The notes under the pieces are model-generated. The model had not been told where the DNA came from, did no database searches, and saw only the letters and a list, made by a program, of their open reading frames with translations. Made by a program: the position numbers and the translations under genes. Shown here piece after piece: positions 1-7,816 of a stretch of DNA of 64,000 nucleotides. Source of the stretch: Corynebacterium halotolerans YIM 70093 = DSM 44683 (GTDB lineage Bacteria; Actinomycetota; Actinomycetes; Mycobacteriales; Mycobacteriaceae); NCBI RefSeq assembly GCF_000341345.1, contig NC_020302.1, forward strand, positions 2,894,075 through 2,958,074, written 5' to 3'. Each line of letters starts with the position of its first letter. Within the stretch, counting starts at the first letter, position 1.

Positions 1-133
1 GTTCAGGCAGGTCCCCGGAAGGACAGAAGAGGGTGACCCGATGGCCGTCCGCCACCGCCTGCCGGAGCAGGTCGACGAGCACCCTCTCCGCGCCGGAGAC
101 GTCGGCGCCCGCGTTCACCGCCACGATGTGCAT
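1..133 (-). CDS. Glycosyltransferase family 4, N-terminal fragment (cut by window edge)
   Basis: Only the first 44 residues lie in the window; the gene runs off the left edge. They begin MHIVAVNAGADVSGAERVLV and continue with a conserved leucine-rich helix and VTLFCP, the usual opening of GT-B family 4 glycosyltransferases, where the GAE loop binds the acceptor. The ATG at 133 is preceded by GGAAGG at a 7-nt distance. It is transcribed divergently from the sugar transferase gene at 732 and probably belongs to the same exopolysaccharide locus. The sugar specificity cannot be read from this fragment. Confidence 0.7.
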   Translation of the reverse strand, partial: MHIVAVNAGADVSGAERVLVDLLRQAVADGHRVTLFCPSGDLPE

Positions 134-648
134 GATGGACCCTTCCAGTTTCTGGGCTCGGTGGCCAGCTGCGCATCCGGGAGCTGAACCTCCGCAGAAT
201 GCCGGTCGCGCGCCCATCCTCGGGATGCAACCGACACGCGTCCCCGAACTGAGCACCACCCTATACTGAGCCGAACCTTAAGAAAAGCAAAGCGCCATCT
301 TGCCATGACGCATAGGCCCCGCCCGGCACCCAAGGGCCCCCACCAGCAGAACCAGGGGGATGTCACCCCTCTCCACAACGCCCGGAAACAAGCCCGCCTT
401 CCTCATTCTAATATTCTGCTTAAATTTTGATGTGGAAAGAGTTAGACTCGGCACCGGGAGACACCCGACGGTTTCCCGACGGCAACCATCCCCGCCCTCC
501 ATCGGGAGCGGGGACGGCCCGGCAACCACCACGCAAGGACCGATCACCATCCGGTGGCTCCACCATTTTCCGTCACCCACCCGGAATGCCGGGCACACCT
601 CACCACCAGTCTCTGTTCCCTCAGATTTCAGGCAATCAGGAGGATCCA
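134..648. other. Gene-free divergent regulatory region of the exopolysaccharide locus
   Basis: This stretch separates the left-edge glycosyltransferase (minus) from the leader ORF and sugar transferase gene (plus). I see no convincing gene. It is AT-rich in two places. One is around 255-290, with a CCTTAAGAAAA motif at 276-286 that resembles motifs at 5578-5587 and 13111-13152. The other is around 405-450, with a possible plus-strand promoter. The rest is GC-rich and unremarkable. Confidence 0.5.
420..448 (+). promoter_or_regulatory. Candidate promoter for the sugar transferase operon
   Basis: TTAAAT at 420-425 and TAGACT at 443-448 are separated by 17 nt, in the most AT-rich part of the intergenic region. 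The -10 fits the corynebacterial TANNNT form. It would leave a leader of about 195 nt before the small ORF at 649. No other good pair was seen upstream of that ORF. Confidence 0.35.
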
Positions 649-732
649 GTGTTCAAGAGCGGCCCCAGGAGATCCACATCAGACCTCCATAGCGAACCGA
701 CACGCCCTCACCAAGGGCCCGGAGCGTTCTGA
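649..732 (+). CDS. Possible 27-residue leader peptide coupled to the sugar transferase gene
   Basis: A GTG codon at 649 sits 4 nt after a strong AGGAGGA Shine-Dalgarno. The frame runs 27 codons, starting VFKSGPRRS and ending GPGAF, and its stop codon overlaps the ATG of the next gene as TGATG (730-734). The strong ribosome site and the overlap suggest translational coupling or a leader peptide. The peptide is basic and proline-rich and matches nothing I recognise. The downstream gene also has its own GGAG 7 nt before its ATG, so the ORF could be fortuitous. Confidence 0.35.
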   Translation: MFKSGPRRSTSDLHSEPTRPHQGPGAF

Positions 733-2147
733 TGGTCACCAAAGTTCCCGAGACATCTCCCCACCGGGTAGTGGACGGTGACACCGCCGTAGCGGTCAGG
801 GACCGTAGCCGCTGGCCGGGTATCCTCGGCCGTTATCTCCCCGATCCGTGGCAGCGCCTGGCTGACTGCCTCATCGTCCTTACGGTGTGCGCCGTCGCCG
901 ACCTCACGTACCCGCTGCTGACCGCTGTCGGAATCCTCCTCATTCTGACGGTGGTTCCGCGTCTCTACCGGTTCCGGCTGGGCATATCGGTGCTCGATGA
1001 ACTGCCACGGCTGCTCGTCGTGGGCACCATCGCCCCCTACGTGGCCTCCTCCGTGCTGAATCCGGAGCTGAGCTCATTCCACGATGTGGTCTTCTCGTTG
1101 GTGACGGCCGGTGGCCTGGTGTTCTCCCGCGTGATCGTCGCGGCGCTCCTACGGGCCCGGCGCCGGCGGAATCCCGCCGTGCTGAGCCGCACGCTCATCC
1201 TCGGTTGCTGTTCGGTCGCCCGGCAGCTGTGCCGGGATCTGAAGAACACACCCACCTTCGGGCTGCTGCCGGTCGCGCTCATTGACCGCGATCCGGAACC
1301 CGGCCCCGACATCCCCGGGCTCTCCCTGGAACCACTCGAAGACAACCTTCCCGAGCTGATCAGGAAGTACAGCGCGACGACGGTGATCATCGCCTTCAGC
1401 CGTTGCCCGGACGATCATCTGTTGACCGTCCTACGCTCCTGCGTGCGCGAGGAGGCGGAGCTCTACCTCGTTCCCCGTCTCCCCGAGTACCACGCGATGG
1501 ACAATGCCACGGAGATGATCGGGGCGATTCCCCTGCGCCACGTGCCCCGGGCGGCGCACCGATCCCTCACCTGGTTCCTGAAGCGCCCCTTTGATCTCCT
1601 GGTCAGCGGTCTGGCGCTGTGGGCACTGTCACCACTCCTGCTGGTATTGGCCGTGCTGGTGAAACTCGACACCAGGACCGCTCCAGTGCTGTTCCGCCAG
1701 GAGCGAATCGGCCTGGACGGCAAGCCCTTCGAGCTGCTGAAATTCCGTACCCTGACCCCCGCGGACCCGGGGGAATCCGATTCCCGCTGGAATATCGCGG
1801 GTGATGCCCGACTCACCCCGCTGGGCGCGGCCATGAGACGCTTCTCCCTGGACGAGTTACCCCAGCTCTACAATGTTTTCCGCGGGGACATGACGTTGGT
1901 CGGCCCGCGTCCGGAGCGCCCCTATTTCGTGCACAAGTTCGGGCAGGAGCTTCCCGGCTACCACGCCCGTCACCGCGTTCCGGTGGGGTTGACCGGCTGG
2001 GCCGCCATCAACGGCTTCCGGGGCGACACGAGCATCCGGGATCGGGTGCTCTACGACAACTACTACATCGAGAACTGGTCCCCCTGGTTGGACGTCAAGG
2101 TCCTACTGCTCACCGTCCGTGCCGTGGTCGGGGGGAATGGAGGATGA
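732..2147 (+). CDS. Polyprenyl-phosphate sugar-1-phosphate transferase (WbaP/CpsE-type)
   Basis: The protein has 471 residues. The N-terminal half has several hydrophobic segments (about residues 35-135) followed by a CoA-binding-like cytoplasmic region. The C-terminal half is a bacterial sugar transferase domain from about residue 284, beginning KRPFDLLVSG, with DELPQLYNV near 374 and GPRPERP near 391, the conserved catalytic-core motifs. The family transfers a sugar phosphate from a nucleotide sugar to undecaprenyl (here probably decaprenyl) phosphate at the inner membrane, the first step of repeat-unit assembly. The size and N-terminal membrane region fit the large WbaP-like subfamily. It overlaps the next glycosyltransferase by 4 nt (ATGA), so the two form an operon. 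Substrate sugar unknown. Confidence 0.9.
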   Translation: MVTKVPETSPHRVVDGDTAVAVRDRSRWPGILGRYLPDPWQRLADCLIVLTVCAVADLTYPLLTAVGILLILTVVPRLYRFRLGISVLDELPRLLVVGTIAPYVASSVLNPELSSFHDVVFSLVTAGGLVFSRVIVAALLRARRRRNPAVLSRTLILGCCSVARQLCRDLKNTPTFGLLPVALIDRDPEPGPDIPGLSLEPLEDNLPELIRKYSATTVIIAFSRCPDDHLLTVLRSCVREEAELYLVPRLPEYHAMDNATEMIGAIPLRHVPRAAHRSLTWFLKRPFDLLVSGLALWALSPLLLVLAVLVKLDTRTAPVLFRQERIGLDGKPFELLKFRTLTPADPGESDSRWNIAGDARLTPLGAAMRRFSLDELPQLYNVFRGDMTLVGPRPERPYFVHKFGQELPGYHARHRVPVGLTGWAAINGFRGDTSIRDRVLYDNYYIENWSPWLDVKVLLLTVRAVVGGNGG

Positions 2148-3172
2148 ATCTCGTTCTCGGGGCGCTGGCGCTCCGACCCAACGGCAGCGGAGTGCAGACC
2201 TACCAGCGCGAACTCATGCGTGCCCTGGCCGCTCTCAAGGGCCTTCCCGCCCTGTCCGCCGTGGTCCAGGCGGACGCCGCCGGCGAGTTACCCGGGGGCG
2301 TGCGGCCGGTGCGCCGCCCGGTCTCCTCCGGTGCCCGGCGGGCGCTGCAGGGAATGGTCCCGGTCTCCGCGGATCTCTTCCACGGGCTGGACGTCGACCT
2401 GCCCGTGGGACAGCAGGGTCCGACCGTGGCCACGGTCCACGACATGTCCGTCTTCGACACCCCCTGGGCGATGTCCCGGATCCGGGCCCGCGGCGAGCGT
2501 TTCCTGCTCCGCCGGGCACTCCGGCGTGCCGACGCGATCATCTCGGTGTCCGCCTTCACCGCCGAACGCGTCGCCGAGATCACCGGCCGCACCTCGGCGG
2601 TCACTCCCCTCGCCCCGGGTTCCTGGACCCACGTGCCGTCCGACGAGGCGGTGCGGATGGTCCGGAGGAAATACGGCCTGCCCCCACGGTTCGTGCTGCA
2701 GCTGGGCACACTCGAGCCCCGGAAACGCCCCGAGGTGGTCAACGAGGCGCTGCAGGGCACCGGGGTCCCCCTGGTTCTGGCCGGCGGCGGCACCGACGGC
2801 CCCGGGCGCCCCACCGGCTCGATCGGATTGGGGTACGTCGATCTCGAGGACATCCCGGCCCTGTACCGGGCCGCCGACGTGGTGGCGTACGCCTCAGCCT
2901 ACGAGGGCTTCGGCCTCCCCCCGGTGGAGGCGATGGCCTGTGGCGCGGTCGTCGTCGCCAGCGCCGTCGGCGGCATTCCCGAGGCTGTCGGCGACGGTGC
3001 CGTGGTGGTCTCCGGGCTGGATCCCGTCCGCTGGCGCGAGGCGCTCCTGCCCGCCCTGAACGACGGTGACGTGCGGGCGGCCCTGAGCGCCGACGCCACG
3101 GAACAGGTGCGGAAGCTCACGTGGAACGCTACGGCGGCCGCGACCGCGGAGGTGTACGCCCCCCTGCTCTGA
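2144..3172 (+). CDS. Glycosyltransferase family 4
   Basis: The protein has 342 residues and is a GT-B enzyme. The N-terminal acceptor domain contains NGSGVQTYQREL. The C-terminal donor domain contains the EPRKRPE loop and the family 4 signature EGFGLPPVEAMACG near residue 254, whose glutamates hold the nucleotide sugar. It resembles mannosyl/rhamnosyl transferases of capsule loci. The ATG overlaps the stop of the priming transferase gene, so it probably adds the second sugar on the cytoplasmic face of the membrane. It ends 62 bp before a convergent glycosyltransferase gene. Confidence 0.88.
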   Translation: MNLVLGALALRPNGSGVQTYQRELMRALAALKGLPALSAVVQADAAGELPGGVRPVRRPVSSGARRALQGMVPVSADLFHGLDVDLPVGQQGPTVATVHDMSVFDTPWAMSRIRARGERFLLRRALRRADAIISVSAFTAERVAEITGRTSAVTPLAPGSWTHVPSDEAVRMVRRKYGLPPRFVLQLGTLEPRKRPEVVNEALQGTGVPLVLAGGGTDGPGRPTGSIGLGYVDLEDIPALYRAADVVAYASAYEGFGLPPVEAMACGAVVVASAVGGIPEAVGDGAVVVSGLDPVRWREALLPALNDGDVRAALSADATEQVRKLTWNATAAATAEVYAPLL

Positions 3173-3233
3173 GAAGGTCCTCAGGTTCGGGGGCGTGGCC
3201 GGGTGGACGTGCACCGCCACCGGCTGCGCGCGG

Positions 3234-4343
3234 TTACAGCACCCCGGCGACGACGGCGGACATCTTCCGGCGGAACTCCGCGGGGGAGAATGTCGCGGCC
3301 CAGGAACTCAACTGTCCGGTGCTGTACTGCGCGTCGTTGAAATCCCGCATGGCCTCGGCCAGGTTGTGCACGATCTCCCGCTCGTCGCCACCGTCCACCA
3401 GAACGCCGGTCTCCCCGGGCCGGACGGTGTCCAGCGCTCCCCCGCGGCCGAGGGCGATCACCGGGGTACCGCACGCCATCGCCTCCACCGGCACGATCCC
3501 GAAATCCTCCTCGCCCGGCATGAGCAGCGCGCGGGCGCCCCGCACCAGGTCCCGCATCTCCGCACCGGGCAGACGGCCCCGGAACTCCACCCCGGGGCCC
3601 GCCATGGAGCGGGCCCGTTCCATGTCCCGCCCGTCACCGACGACGATGAGGCGGACCCCCGCCTCGACGGCCGCGGCGACGGCGAGGGGCACCTGCTTGT
3701 ACGGCACGAGCCGGCCCACGGCGATGAAGTAGTCACCCTTCCCCGTTTCCGTGTCAGGGGTGAAGTAGGCGGTGTCCACGGGTGGGTGCACGACGGTGGC
3801 CTCCCGGTCCCACCACTGCCGGATTCGACCCCGGACGGCCGTCGAATTGGCCACGACCGAGGTGACCCGCGGCGCCCACCTCCGCTCGTTGGCGCGGGCC
3901 CGGGCCGCCAGCGCCCGCAGCGCTGCAGACCTCGGGAGGCCGCTCGCCTCATCCCGCCGGAACTGCGCGTCCCACGCCCAGCGGGCGGGGGAATGCACGT
4001 AGGCGACCGAAGGGGCGTCAACGGCGCCGACCGCGGCCAGGGCGAAGGCGTGATGGCTGATCACGGCCGCGTCGAGCTCGGAGTCCTTCAGGCCTCCGTG
4101 CCTCAGTGCCCGGGGGACCAGGGGCAGCAACGGAGCGTAGCTCTTCTCCCCCAGGACACGGTAGAGCCGCTGCAGCGGCCCGGTGCGCACCCGGTCCGCC
4201 AGTCCCGCCGGGATACCTTCGGCGCGGGCGAACGGGACGTGCACCTCCGCCCCGGGCCAGGTCGTCGCGAGCTCCGCGACGACGTGCTCACTGCCGGCGA
4301 CGTCGGTCAGCCGCTCATGAACGATCGCGATCTTCGGCGCCAT
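3234..4343 (-). CDS. Glycosyltransferase family 4, last gene of the exopolysaccharide operon
   Basis: The protein has 369 residues from the ATG at 4343. A second ATG at 4349 is possible, but the AAAGG ribosome site is better spaced from 4343. The N-terminus, KIAIVHERLTDVAGSEHVV, and SPARWAWD are typical of GT4 enzymes of polysaccharide loci. EDFGIVPVEAMACG near residues 278-291 is the donor-binding signature. The start lies inside the upstream Wzz-like gene (29-nt overlap), so the two are co-transcribed. It probably adds a sugar to the lipid-linked repeat unit; specificity unknown. Confidence 0.88.
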   Translation of the reverse strand: MAPKIAIVHERLTDVAGSEHVVAELATTWPGAEVHVPFARAEGIPAGLADRVRTGPLQRLYRVLGEKSYAPLLPLVPRALRHGGLKDSELDAAVISHHAFALAAVGAVDAPSVAYVHSPARWAWDAQFRRDEASGLPRSAALRALAARARANERRWAPRVTSVVANSTAVRGRIRQWWDREATVVHPPVDTAYFTPDTETGKGDYFIAVGRLVPYKQVPLAVAAAVEAGVRLIVVGDGRDMERARSMAGPGVEFRGRLPGAEMRDLVRGARALLMPGEEDFGIVPVEAMACGTPVIALGRGGALDTVRPGETGVLVDGGDEREIVHNLAEAMRDFNDAQYSTGQLSSWAATFSPAEFRRKMSAVVAGVL

Positions 4344-5517
4344 CGCCATTCGCCTTTCTCTTCCCGGAACGGACCACAACGAACGCGGGGACTCCGCTCT
4401 CCATCAGCCTCTCCACTGCGGTATCCGCCAGATTCGCCCGGCGGTCACCCTTGTCGATCACCACGACTCCGAGCTGAAGGTCCGGGGGAGAGACCTCACG
4501 CCACCAGGGATCCAGCCAGCCGGCCCGGTGCAGTCTTTCCGCGTCGTAGGCGTCGAAGATGCCGCCGGTGTCGACGTCCCCGAGGATGAGGACGTCGCCG
4601 CCCTCGGCCAGCGCTGTGGACACCCTCGCCTCCGCCAGAGGCGTCAGCCCGCCATCGGCCAGCGCCGATTCCCGATCCACCCCGTAGCGGTGTCCGATCA
4701 ACCGCAGCCACAGGGCGTCCGCGCGCCGGTGACGCCGGAGTTTCCACACGGTGAGCGGGATCTGCGCCAGGAGGAACACCAGCAGTCCGACGACCAGGCT
4801 GGTCTGCCAGAGTCTGGGCCACACCGGCTCCCCGTCATTGTCGGACTGGGACAACACGATCGGCTGCACGTGCTGCATACGCTCATCCCGGGTGTCCTGG
4901 AGGATCATGTCGATCTGCCCCTCCAGGTCGGAGACGTCGGCGTCCTCATCCTCCTCCCGGCGGTTGTCGATCTGCTCCCGAATCGCGGCGGTCCGCCGCT
5001 CCACGTCCTCCGCGAGACTCTGAGTGGACTCGGAGTACAGGTAGTCACTGCGGCGCGACATGGACTCGACGACCGCGGCGGCCACATTCCGCGCCTCACC
5101 GACGCTTCCGGCCCGGGCGCTCACCTCGATCATGCCGGGCACGGAGGTCGTCGAGGTGGTCAGCGCAGGATCGTCCAACCCGGTGCGTTGGCGGACGATA
5201 TCCTTCGTCGCCTCGTCGTTGGCGATCGACGAGTACAGGGGGCCCAGCGTCTCGAGGGTCTGCGGATCCAGGCTCGTGTCGGCGGGCGATCCCAGGGACA
5301 CCTGGGTGTTCACCTCGTAGACGGGGTCGGTCTGCGAGAGGACCCCCGCGGAAATTCCGCCCGCCACCACCGCGATCACGAGCGCGGCCGGGATGGAGCG
5401 AAGGAACGCGGAAGCGATCAGCCCCAGGTCGAGTGGGGTGGGGACAGGGGAAGGCACAGGGGCGGGCGAGGCCGCCCCGGGCGACCACCGATCAATCGTC
5501 AGCGTTTTCTCCGACAT
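4315..5517 (-). CDS. Wzz-like polysaccharide chain-length/co-polymerase protein
   Basis: The protein has 400 residues. A proline-rich cytoplasmic start is followed by a membrane segment at about 35-60, an extracytoplasmic region rich in acidic and coiled-coil-like helices (about 60-230), and a second membrane segment at about 235-260. This is the Wzz/PCP arrangement. The C-terminal cytoplasmic part (about 270-390) is folded-looking, with DVLILGDVDTGG and GVVVIDKGDRR. It resembles a BY-kinase-like nucleotide-binding fold but lacks a recognisable Walker A lysine motif. The likely role is control of polymer length together with the adjacent polymerase. AAAGGG lies just before the ATG. Assignment is by topology and context more than by motif. 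Confidence 0.72.
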   Translation of the reverse strand: MSEKTLTIDRWSPGAASPAPVPSPVPTPLDLGLIASAFLRSIPAALVIAVVAGGISAGVLSQTDPVYEVNTQVSLGSPADTSLDPQTLETLGPLYSSIANDEATKDIVRQRTGLDDPALTTSTTSVPGMIEVSARAGSVGEARNVAAAVVESMSRRSDYLYSESTQSLAEDVERRTAAIREQIDNRREEDEDADVSDLEGQIDMILQDTRDERMQHVQPIVLSQSDNDGEPVWPRLWQTSLVVGLLVFLLAQIPLTVWKLRRHRRADALWLRLIGHRYGVDRESALADGGLTPLAEARVSTALAEGGDVLILGDVDTGGIFDAYDAERLHRAGWLDPWWREVSPPDLQLGVVVIDKGDRRANLADTAVERLMESGVPAFVVVRSGKRKANGDGAEDRDRS

Positions 5518-5577
5518 TCTCGACCCTTTCCGGTTGTTCCAACCGAGTGCATGAATCTGAAACTACTACAAGAATCA

Positions 5578-5587
5578 CCTTAGAAAG
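5578..5587. promoter_or_regulatory. CCTTAGAAAG motif upstream of the Wzz-like gene
   Basis: The 83-bp gap between the polymerase and Wzz-like genes is AT-rich for this genome. It carries CCTTAGAAAG here, close to CCTTAAGAAA at 276-285 and to the inverted repeat at 13111-13152. It may be part of a shared operator or simply promoter-like AT-rich sequence. Confidence 0.3.
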
Positions 5588-5600
5588 ATGTTTCAAGAAA

Positions 5601-6962
5601 CTAAACGGGATGCCGGGCCCACCGCTCGTCCGTTGCGGACGGCATTCTCCGACGAGGGGGGATGAACCGCGTCGACGCCCATCCACCGATCCTGGCGGCC
5701 TCCCCCCGCGGAACTGATGCGGCACAGGCCAGGAGCAGCCAGAAGTGGAAATCCAGGGGGAAGATCTCGAGGTAGGTGGCGAAGGCGGCCGCCACGCAGG
5801 CGGCCACCGTCACTCCGAGGACTCCGGCTGTGAAACCCTGTTCCACCACGTCCCGCTGGACCCGGATGAGCCGCCGCAGGACCACCATCGCCACCCCCAC
5901 GGTCACCGCGTACAGGGCCAGCCCCACCAGCCCCAGCTCGAGCCCGATCTTCAGGTACTGGTTGTCCGGCTGGTACACCGCGGTCATGGATCCGGAGATC
6001 TCCGCCACCTTCTCCGCGGAGGAACCGGTCGTGCCCAGCCCTCCGCCAAAGGGGTGGATCAGCATCTGCGGAAGAGTGAGCGACCAGTGCCCCCCTCGTT
6101 CCTGCAGGCTGCTGGAGGAGGCCATGGTCGCCAGCACCCCACGTTGGTCGATGACGAGGGCCACCGGGACGAGCAGGACAGCGGCCACGGCCGCGACCGC
6201 GAGGTATCTGAGCAGCCGGCGGTGCAGCACCACCCCCACCACGATCACCGCCGCGAGCAGTCCGATGAAGCTGGCCCGCACCACGGAGGAGGCCATGGCG
6301 AGCAGGAGGATCGGGGAGATGGCCCAGAAGATCCGCGATCTGGGACGCCCCGGCCGGGACAATGCCGCGGTCCCGGCGATGATGAGGACGAGCATCAGGT
6401 AGAACGCGAAGGGGAACGGCTGATTGAATGTGCCAAAACTGCGCAGCAGCGGTCCCGCGGAACGGATGTGCTCGTTCCACTCGTACCCGAGATCCGCGAG
6501 ACGGTAACCGCCCACCACCTGCTGCCAGAGCCCGAAGATCGCGCTGAGCAGCCCCGTCCACATCAGCACCGTCACCAGCAGATCCTTGTCGGCGCGGGTG
6601 AAGGGGAAGAAATAGACCACCACGGCGGGGATGAGGTAGAAGAAGGCGATCTTCACCGGGAACGCGGCATCAGCCCCCAGCACCACCACCCCGGACACGA
6701 CGCCCACCAGCACCAGGAGGAACGCCGGCCCCAGCCAGGGGGCGACGGTCACCCGGCCCCGGGGGCGCGCGGCGAGGACGCCGGCGAGGGCGACGGTGAG
6801 CACCGCGGCCTCCTTCCAGAAGGTGGCCGCCACCGGAAACACCAGCAGCAGTCCGTGGAAGGGAACCAGGGCGGCAATGGCGATGATGCCCCACTGTGGC
6901 CTCCGGACGGACAGCAGAAACAACAGCGCGCACACCGCGGCCGTGACGATGAGACTGATCAT
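5601..6962 (-). CDS. O-antigen ligase/polymerase family (Wzy-like) membrane protein
   Basis: The protein has 453 residues from the ATG at 6962, which overlaps the deacetylase stop as ATGA. The frame is open further upstream, but that part is Pro/Gly/Arg-rich shadow coding. About ten to twelve membrane segments are visible. The Wzy_C core has SSVVRASFIG, HPFGGGLGTTG and PDNQYLKIGLELG, in which the arginine and the Asn-Gln-Tyr motif are characteristic. The family joins or transfers lipid-linked repeat units outside the membrane. With the flippase, Wzz-like and priming transferase genes it completes a Wzx/Wzy-type set. Polymerase and ligase cannot be told apart from sequence alone. Confidence 0.85.
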   Translation of the reverse strand: MISLIVTAAVCALLFLLSVRRPQWGIIAIAALVPFHGLLLVFPVAATFWKEAAVLTVALAGVLAARPRGRVTVAPWLGPAFLLVLVGVVSGVVVLGADAAFPVKIAFFYLIPAVVVYFFPFTRADKDLLVTVLMWTGLLSAIFGLWQQVVGGYRLADLGYEWNEHIRSAGPLLRSFGTFNQPFPFAFYLMLVLIIAGTAALSRPGRPRSRIFWAISPILLLAMASSVVRASFIGLLAAVIVVGVVLHRRLLRYLAVAAVAAVLLVPVALVIDQRGVLATMASSSSLQERGGHWSLTLPQMLIHPFGGGLGTTGSSAEKVAEISGSMTAVYQPDNQYLKIGLELGLVGLALYAVTVGVAMVVLRRLIRVQRDVVEQGFTAGVLGVTVAACVAAAFATYLEIFPLDFHFWLLLACAASVPRGEAARIGGWASTRFIPPRRRMPSATDERWARHPV

Positions 6963-7774
6963 GATCCCGATCCCCCTCCCGCCTCCACGTCCTCCACGGC
7001 AGGCCAGGTCCACCTCGGGCGGAGCAGGGTGCGTGCCCAGTGGAGACCGCGGAGTTCGTCGTGCATGGCCATTCTCCGGAGGGTGAGGGGCTCGTCGCCC
7101 GGATGGCACCGGCCGTTGGTGAAGGTCCAGCCGGTGCGGTACCCCGAGGCCCGGACCAGCTCCCGGACCCGTGCGTTCTGGTGCCCGAACGGATAGCAGA
7201 GGTCCACGACCTCCCGACCGCCCCATTCCGACAGCAGCTCCCGGGAGCGGACCAGTTCATCCTGCACCTGCCCGGGAGACATGTCCGGAAGTGAGAGGTG
7301 CGTCGCCGTGTGTCCGCACAATTCGGCCCCGGCGGCGACCGCCTCGCGAATCTCATCCAGATCCATTGTCCGGTCCGCCTCCTGCCACCAGGGAGGGGAA
7401 ACGCCGGGATGGTCGGTGACCGGCAGCAGGGTCCAGGGGAGGTTTCGCTCCCGGAGGACGGGCAGGGCGTTGCGGTGGACCCCGATCAGGGCATCGTCGA
7501 AGACGATCGCGGCCTTCCCCGACGTGGATCCGCCCGCGACGAGTGTCTCCGCCAGTTCCGACAGGGGGACGAACCGGTATCCGAGTTGCCCGACCATCGC
7601 GACCTGTTCCCGGAAGACGGAGGCACGCACGGCGTAAGGGTACGGGGACGCGAGGTCGTCGATGATGTCGTGGTACGCCATCACCAACCCGGATCCTCCG
7701 AAGCGGTCCGCGACCGGGGAGGCCAGCCCGCGGAGCGCACGTGCCCCCGCGGAGCGTACGGATCTGTCAGACAT
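6959..7774 (-). CDS. Polysaccharide deacetylase (NodB/CE4-like)
   Basis: The protein has 271 residues with no signal peptide and only a short N-terminal extension. MAYHDI near residue 32 and IVFDDALIG (Asp93-Asp94) correspond to the first NodB motif. GHTATH (His155, His159) is the metal-binding second motif, and CYPFGHQN the third. The usual FDDG is FDDA here. The family removes N-acetyl groups from amino sugars of glycans. It is cytoplasmic by appearance, so it may act on a lipid-linked or nucleotide precursor. GGAAGG lies 8 nt before the ATG, and the stop overlaps the polymerase start, indicating an operon. Confidence 0.83.
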   Translation of the reverse strand: MSDRSVRSAGARALRGLASPVADRFGGSGLVMAYHDIIDDLASPYPYAVRASVFREQVAMVGQLGYRFVPLSELAETLVAGGSTSGKAAIVFDDALIGVHRNALPVLRERNLPWTLLPVTDHPGVSPPWWQEADRTMDLDEIREAVAAGAELCGHTATHLSLPDMSPGQVQDELVRSRELLSEWGGREVVDLCYPFGHQNARVRELVRASGYRTGWTFTNGRCHPGDEPLTLRRMAMHDELRGLHWARTLLRPRWTWPAVEDVEAGGGSGS

Positions 7775-7816
7775 GTTCTCAACCTTCCCTTTCAGGACGC
7801 ATGGTCAGCCGGCCCG

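Noticed and set aside
6963..7226. Longer N-terminus for the Wzy-like protein
   Set aside because: The extra 88 residues overlap the deacetylase gene out of frame and lack hydrophobic segments; the ATG at 6962 has the ATGA overlap expected in this operon.
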